This document shows positions 61,485 to 64,000 of a stretch of DNA of 64,000 nt, piece after piece. The notes beneath the pieces were generated by a model. It saw only the letters and a list, made by a program, of their open reading frames with translations. It was not told where the DNA came from and searched no databases. Numbering within the stretch: position 1 is the stretch's first letter; every line of letters starts with the position of its first letter. The translations under genes were made by a program, and so were the position numbers. Location of the stretch: positions 42,156 through 106,155 of the forward strand of contig SVGN01000005.1 in assembly GCA_015056315.1 (NCBI GenBank), written 5' to 3'. This DNA comes from Clostridiales bacterium (GTDB lineage: Bacteria > Bacillota > Clostridia > Christensenellales > Aristaeellaceae).

Positions 61485-62288
61485 ATGCATATTTTCCATC
61501 CGCCGCAATCGGTAAACGGCATGCTGCCGGAGAACGTGTTTTATATTGCCGACAGCGCCAACCAGACGGTTGCCGAAGGGTTCATCATTCCTACCTACCA
61601 CCCCTACCTGTTCCCGGAGCGCCCGGTAAACCTGTACATCAGCATCCGCTCCCAGGGGGCGGGCAAGGATATGCTGCTGGGTGCGCTGCTGGCCCGCGTG
61701 CGCCAGCTCCATGAGCAGACCTCCAACATGCCTGCCCGTGTGTTTGCACAGGTAAGCCCGCAGGATAACGCTGCCATGGGCTTCTATCTGGAGAGCGGCT
61801 TCGATGCCACCGATGCGCTGGATGTGGTGCAGCTGGGCGTGCCCAATGCCCGTGCCGCCGCTCCCATGGGCTACGATATGAACTACGTGCCCATTACCAA
61901 CCAGGCCGAGCTGATGGGCTTCATCCAGCGGATGAACACCTACCGCCTCAATGTGCTCCAGCCTGCCATGCTGCAGCGCTACATGAGCCTGCCGCACTTC
62001 TTTGCCCTCTATTTGCAGCGGGGCGGCGAGATCGTAGGCGAGATCGCCTTTACCGGCGAGGGCCAGAACGCCAAGCTGATCGGCATGTACGTGGTGCCCA
62101 ACTACCGCCGCATGGGGCTGGCTAAGTGCCTCATCGCCACCGGTATGCAGATCCTTTCCAGCCGGGGCGTTACCCATGTGGAGGCGGATGTGATCCGCCG
62201 CAACGATGTGCAGCGCGCCCTTGCCCGCAGCTGCGGCGCTACCTTTGTGCGCACCGCCTGCTTCTACCCGGGGCTGAACTATGATTGA
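61485..62288 (+). CDS. Double-domain GNAT acetyltransferase
   Basis: 267 aa; AAAGGAGA 9 nt before the ATG. It contains two GNAT-like halves: a degenerate one (about 20-110: QGAGKDMLLGALLARVRQLHE, AAMGFYLESGFDATDAL) and a typical one (about 135-260: LIGMYVVPNYRRMGLAKCLIATGMQIL with the acetyl-CoA loop). The acetyl acceptor is not known. It overlaps the metallopeptidase gene by 8 nt, so the two are co-translated. Confidence 0.85.
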   Translation: MHIFHPPQSVNGMLPENVFYIADSANQTVAEGFIIPTYHPYLFPERPVNLYISIRSQGAGKDMLLGALLARVRQLHEQTSNMPARVFAQVSPQDNAAMGFYLESGFDATDALDVVQLGVPNARAAAPMGYDMNYVPITNQAELMGFIQRMNTYRLNVLQPAMLQRYMSLPHFFALYLQRGGEIVGEIAFTGEGQNAKLIGMYVVPNYRRMGLAKCLIATGMQILSSRGVTHVEADVIRRNDVQRALARSCGATFVRTACFYPGLNYD

Positions 62289-62958
62289 TCGTACAATTGG
62301 CAATATCAGAATGGTGCGCTCCGACCGGCGCACCATTTCTATCGTTATCGGCAGGGATGGGAGCATCACCGTGCGTGCGCCGCTGCAGACCCCGGAGGCG
62401 GAGATAAACCGTTTTGTGGAGGCCAAGGGGGAGTGGATCCGTCAGGCGGTGGAGAAGCAGCGGCAGCGCCGGGAGGCGGCTCCCGCCTTTGCGGTGGGCG
62501 GCAGCATGCCCTATCTGGGCAAAAGCCTGCTTGTTGCCACCGGCAGGGTGCGCACCGCCGTGGAGAAGGATGGCACGCTGGTGCTGCCGGAGAGCGGCGA
62601 CCCAAGAGAGCATGCCCTGCGCTGGCTGGCCAAGCAAGCGGAGGCTTATCTGCCCGGGCGGGTCGGGTACTGGTCGGGCATCATGCAGCTGGCCCCTGCC
62701 AAGCTGACCCTTGCCAACCCCAAGACCCGCTGGGGCAGCATGAAAAGCGACGGCTCCATGCGCCTCAATGTGGCGCTGATGCACTGCGACCCCAGCCTGA
62801 TCGATTATGTGATCGTACACGAGCTGGCCCATATGCGGCATATGGATCACTCCCCGGCCTTCCATGCATTCACGCAGCGGTACCTGCCGGATGCAATGGC
62901 CCGCAGAGCAGTTTTGAGGCAGTTTGGAGCGTATCTGACACTGCTCCGGGGCAACTGA
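62281..62958 (+). CDS. YgjP-type zinc metallopeptidase (DUF45)
   Basis: 225 aa; 8-nt overlap with the acetyltransferase gene. The zinc motif VIVHELAHMRHMDHSPAFHAF (HELAH with downstream His) and the preceding KTRWGSMKSDGSMRLN segment are typical of the YgjP/WLM-like family. The N-terminal half is a beta-rich domain beginning SDRRTISIVIGRDGSITVRAP. No signal peptide: cytoplasmic. Substrate unknown. Confidence 0.9.
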   Translation: MIDRTIGNIRMVRSDRRTISIVIGRDGSITVRAPLQTPEAEINRFVEAKGEWIRQAVEKQRQRREAAPAFAVGGSMPYLGKSLLVATGRVRTAVEKDGTLVLPESGDPREHALRWLAKQAEAYLPGRVGYWSGIMQLAPAKLTLANPKTRWGSMKSDGSMRLNVALMHCDPSLIDYVIVHELAHMRHMDHSPAFHAFTQRYLPDAMARRAVLRQFGAYLTLLRGN

Positions 62959-62979
62959 TGGGAAAAGCTGAAAAAACGA

Positions 62980-63031
62980 AAACAGAGCTGTTTACGGGCC
63001 AAAAACCCATAACAGCTCTGTTTCTTTATTT
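62980..63031. terminator. Bidirectional terminator between YgjP gene and pnuC
   Basis: AAACAGAGCTGTT / AACAGCTCTGTTT with an 18-nt loop and T-rich tail TTCTTTATTT on the plus side; the A-rich left flank serves the minus-strand gene. Confidence 0.8.
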
Positions 63032-63739
63032 CTCGGGCCAGACCGTTACGCCCTCAACGGCTGCGGCTTGCCGTTTGGCCATACGCCGCCAGCTCAGGTA
63101 ACCGTAGATATCGTTGGCCAGGAAGGCCGCAAAGCAGACCACCACCGACAGGCAGCTTTGGTCGTGCACTGCTGCCAGACACCACAGCACGATGAGCACC
63201 GCATCGTTGGCGGCATAGGCCACCGCAAAGAAAGGGCTGCGCCGCCAGGTAAGGTATACCGCCAGAAAGCTGGTGGTCACCGACAGGGAGCTGAAAAAGA
63301 GCTGCTGGGTCTCGAATGCCCGAAGGATCAAGAAGAACAGCACCGTTACCGCCAGCGTGAGCAGACAGAGCAGCCCCCATTCGCCCCGACGGATGCGGTT
63401 TACCGTCACTTCGGCACGGTTGCCGCCGAAGGGGTTGCGCAGCCAGGAGATCAGTGCGAACACCGCCATGGGCATGGTCATGCCAAGATAAGTGATCATT
63501 TCGCCGTAGTACCTTTCCTGCCAGGAGATAACGCCGTACATCAGGCTGAACAGCACCATCAGCAGCTGGCCGAAGGGGTTGCCCTTAGCGTTGTAGATCA
63601 GCGAGGTAACGCCCACCAGCGAGGCGACCGGCGTAAGCAGGGTGCCCCCGCCGAACAGCGCGAACGACAGCAGCACCGCCGCTGCGGAGATGCTCCACAG
63701 CAGCTTTTCGCCGGTGGAAAAGTAACCCTTCTTGCTCAT
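63026..63739 (-). CDS. pnuC: PnuC-family vitamin transporter
   Basis: 237 aa; the ATG at 63739 lies 9 nt after GGAGG. Seven to eight membrane helices, including SAAAVLLSFALFGGGTLL, SLVGVTSLIYNAKGNPFGQLLMVLFSLMYGVISW and FLAVYLTWRRSPFFAVAYAANDAVLIVLWCLAAV; the NDAVLIVLW region and the repeated W/Y pattern match the PnuC family. It probably takes up nicotinamide riboside; relatives carry riboflavin or thiamine, and specificity cannot be read from sequence. The leader holds a terminator/anti-terminator pair. Confidence 0.88.
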   Translation of the reverse strand: MSKKGYFSTGEKLLWSISAAAVLLSFALFGGGTLLTPVASLVGVTSLIYNAKGNPFGQLLMVLFSLMYGVISWQERYYGEMITYLGMTMPMAVFALISWLRNPFGGNRAEVTVNRIRRGEWGLLCLLTLAVTVLFFLILRAFETQQLFFSSLSVTTSFLAVYLTWRRSPFFAVAYAANDAVLIVLWCLAAVHDQSCLSVVVCFAAFLANDIYGYLSWRRMAKRQAAAVEGVTVWPEK

Positions 63740-63753
63740 GAGCGTGAACCTCC

Positions 63754-63825
63754 AATAAAAAAGCATCCGCATACGCATCTTCAAAGACCTAACGATGCGT
63801 ATACGAATGCTTGTTGCATTCCTAC
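63754..63825 (-). promoter_or_regulatory. pnuC leader attenuator (terminator and anti-terminator)
   Basis: On the minus strand a hairpin (63812-63794 pairing with 63779-63761, 17 of 19 positions) is followed by a T6 tract and then directly by ATTGGAGG, the pnuC ribosome site. An alternative hairpin, GAATGC-AACAA-GCATTC (63821-63805), uses part of the left arm and would prevent terminator formation. No known aptamer recognised. Confidence 0.7.
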
Positions 63826-63842
63826 CCGGTGGCAGTGAGGAA

Positions 63843-63872
63843 ATGATACCACACCGGCAGGGGGAATTGCAA
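63843..63872 (-). promoter_or_regulatory. Promoter of pnuC
   Basis: Minus strand TTGCAA (63872-63867), 18-nt spacer, TATCAT (63848-63843). The leader to the start codon is about 97 nt. Confidence 0.7.
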
Positions 63873-63901
63873 GGGGCTCAGCCCAGGCGCTTCTCGATGG
63901 C

Positions 63902-63913
63902 GTGTAGCGCTAC
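63902..63913 (+). promoter_or_regulatory. Operator-like palindrome near the window end
   Basis: TGTAGCGCTACA, a perfect 12-bp palindrome overlapping a TACAAT sequence. Similar sites sit in promoters of small toxin-antitoxin operons. The last bases (AAAGGAG, 63994-64000) are a ribosome site for a plus-strand gene that starts just past the window. Confidence 0.45.
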
Positions 63914-64000
63914 AATACATCTTGGACAGTAAAACAAAAGAAAAGAAGGATTGGCTCATGTGGTATAGTTGAGTTGCGACACAAAACTGTACGAAAGGAG

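Overview
The window looks like chromosomal DNA from a GC-rich, monoderm, anaerobic Clostridia-type Firmicute, probably a gut Oscillospirales or Christensenellales relative. The lineage is inferred from gene content only. The supporting signs are an LplABC-type sugar transporter with an AraC regulator, a CIRCE-controlled groESL, split transketolase subunits, a YtvI-like permease, SipW-type signal peptides, HisZ-dependent histidine synthesis, and strong GGAGG ribosome sites almost everywhere. I saw no rRNA, tRNA, CRISPR array, prophage or insertion sequence.

Layout. 1-3.9 kb: sugar ABC transporter (two permeases and a binding protein, minus strand) facing a divergent AraC regulator. 4-7.8 kb: a TerY-P-type triad (protein kinase, PP2C phosphatase, VWA protein) with a divergent membrane protein. 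7.8-9.6 kb: split transketolase. 9.7-17.4 kb: a large secreted SH3/FN3 repeat protein, an ATP-grasp enzyme, a glycerol-1-phosphate-dehydrogenase-like protein and a GH20 hexosaminidase. 17.5-22.3 kb: a compact type IV pilus-like operon with a membrane-anchored transglutaminase. 22.5-31 kb: an MFS transporter, a YjbR-GNAT fusion, a GH74-like beta-propeller protein, an ECF sigma/anti-sigma pair with a secreted protein, and mutY. 31.2-33.3 kb: groES-groEL. 33.5-39 kb: a zinc-ribbon protein, TPM protein, tag, ytvI, a methyltransferase and an acetyltransferase. 39-43.8 kb: a Gld-type ABC exporter operon. 44-47.6 kb: a second ECF/anti-sigma pair and an SH3 protein with an acidic tandem repeat. 47.7-48.1 kb: mscL. 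48.3-56.7 kb: a complete, tightly overlapping histidine operon (hisZGDCBHAF-IE-K), followed by a DUF368 lipid-carrier transporter gene. 57.8-61.3 kb: two tandem SipW-type surface proteins. 61.4-63.7 kb: an acetyltransferase, a YgjP-type metallopeptidase and pnuC.

The most unusual material is: (i) the tandem SipW-type genes, whose first 626 bases differ at one position while their leaders and C-terminal beta-helix domains have diverged, each behind a similar structured 5' leader; (ii) the stand-alone TerY-P triad; (iii) a pnuC leader with mutually exclusive terminator and anti-terminator hairpins; (iv) a pilus operon with PilT and PilC but no PilB, and a transglutaminase at its head; and (v) a perfect 15-bp operator-like palindrome directly at the start of an SH3-protein transcript.

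Cell-surface functions dominate: sugar uptake, envelope stress regulators, secreted SH3/FN3 proteins, pilus and fibre-like proteins, and envelope transporters. They are interspersed with ordinary housekeeping genes (his, groESL, mutY, tag, transketolase).
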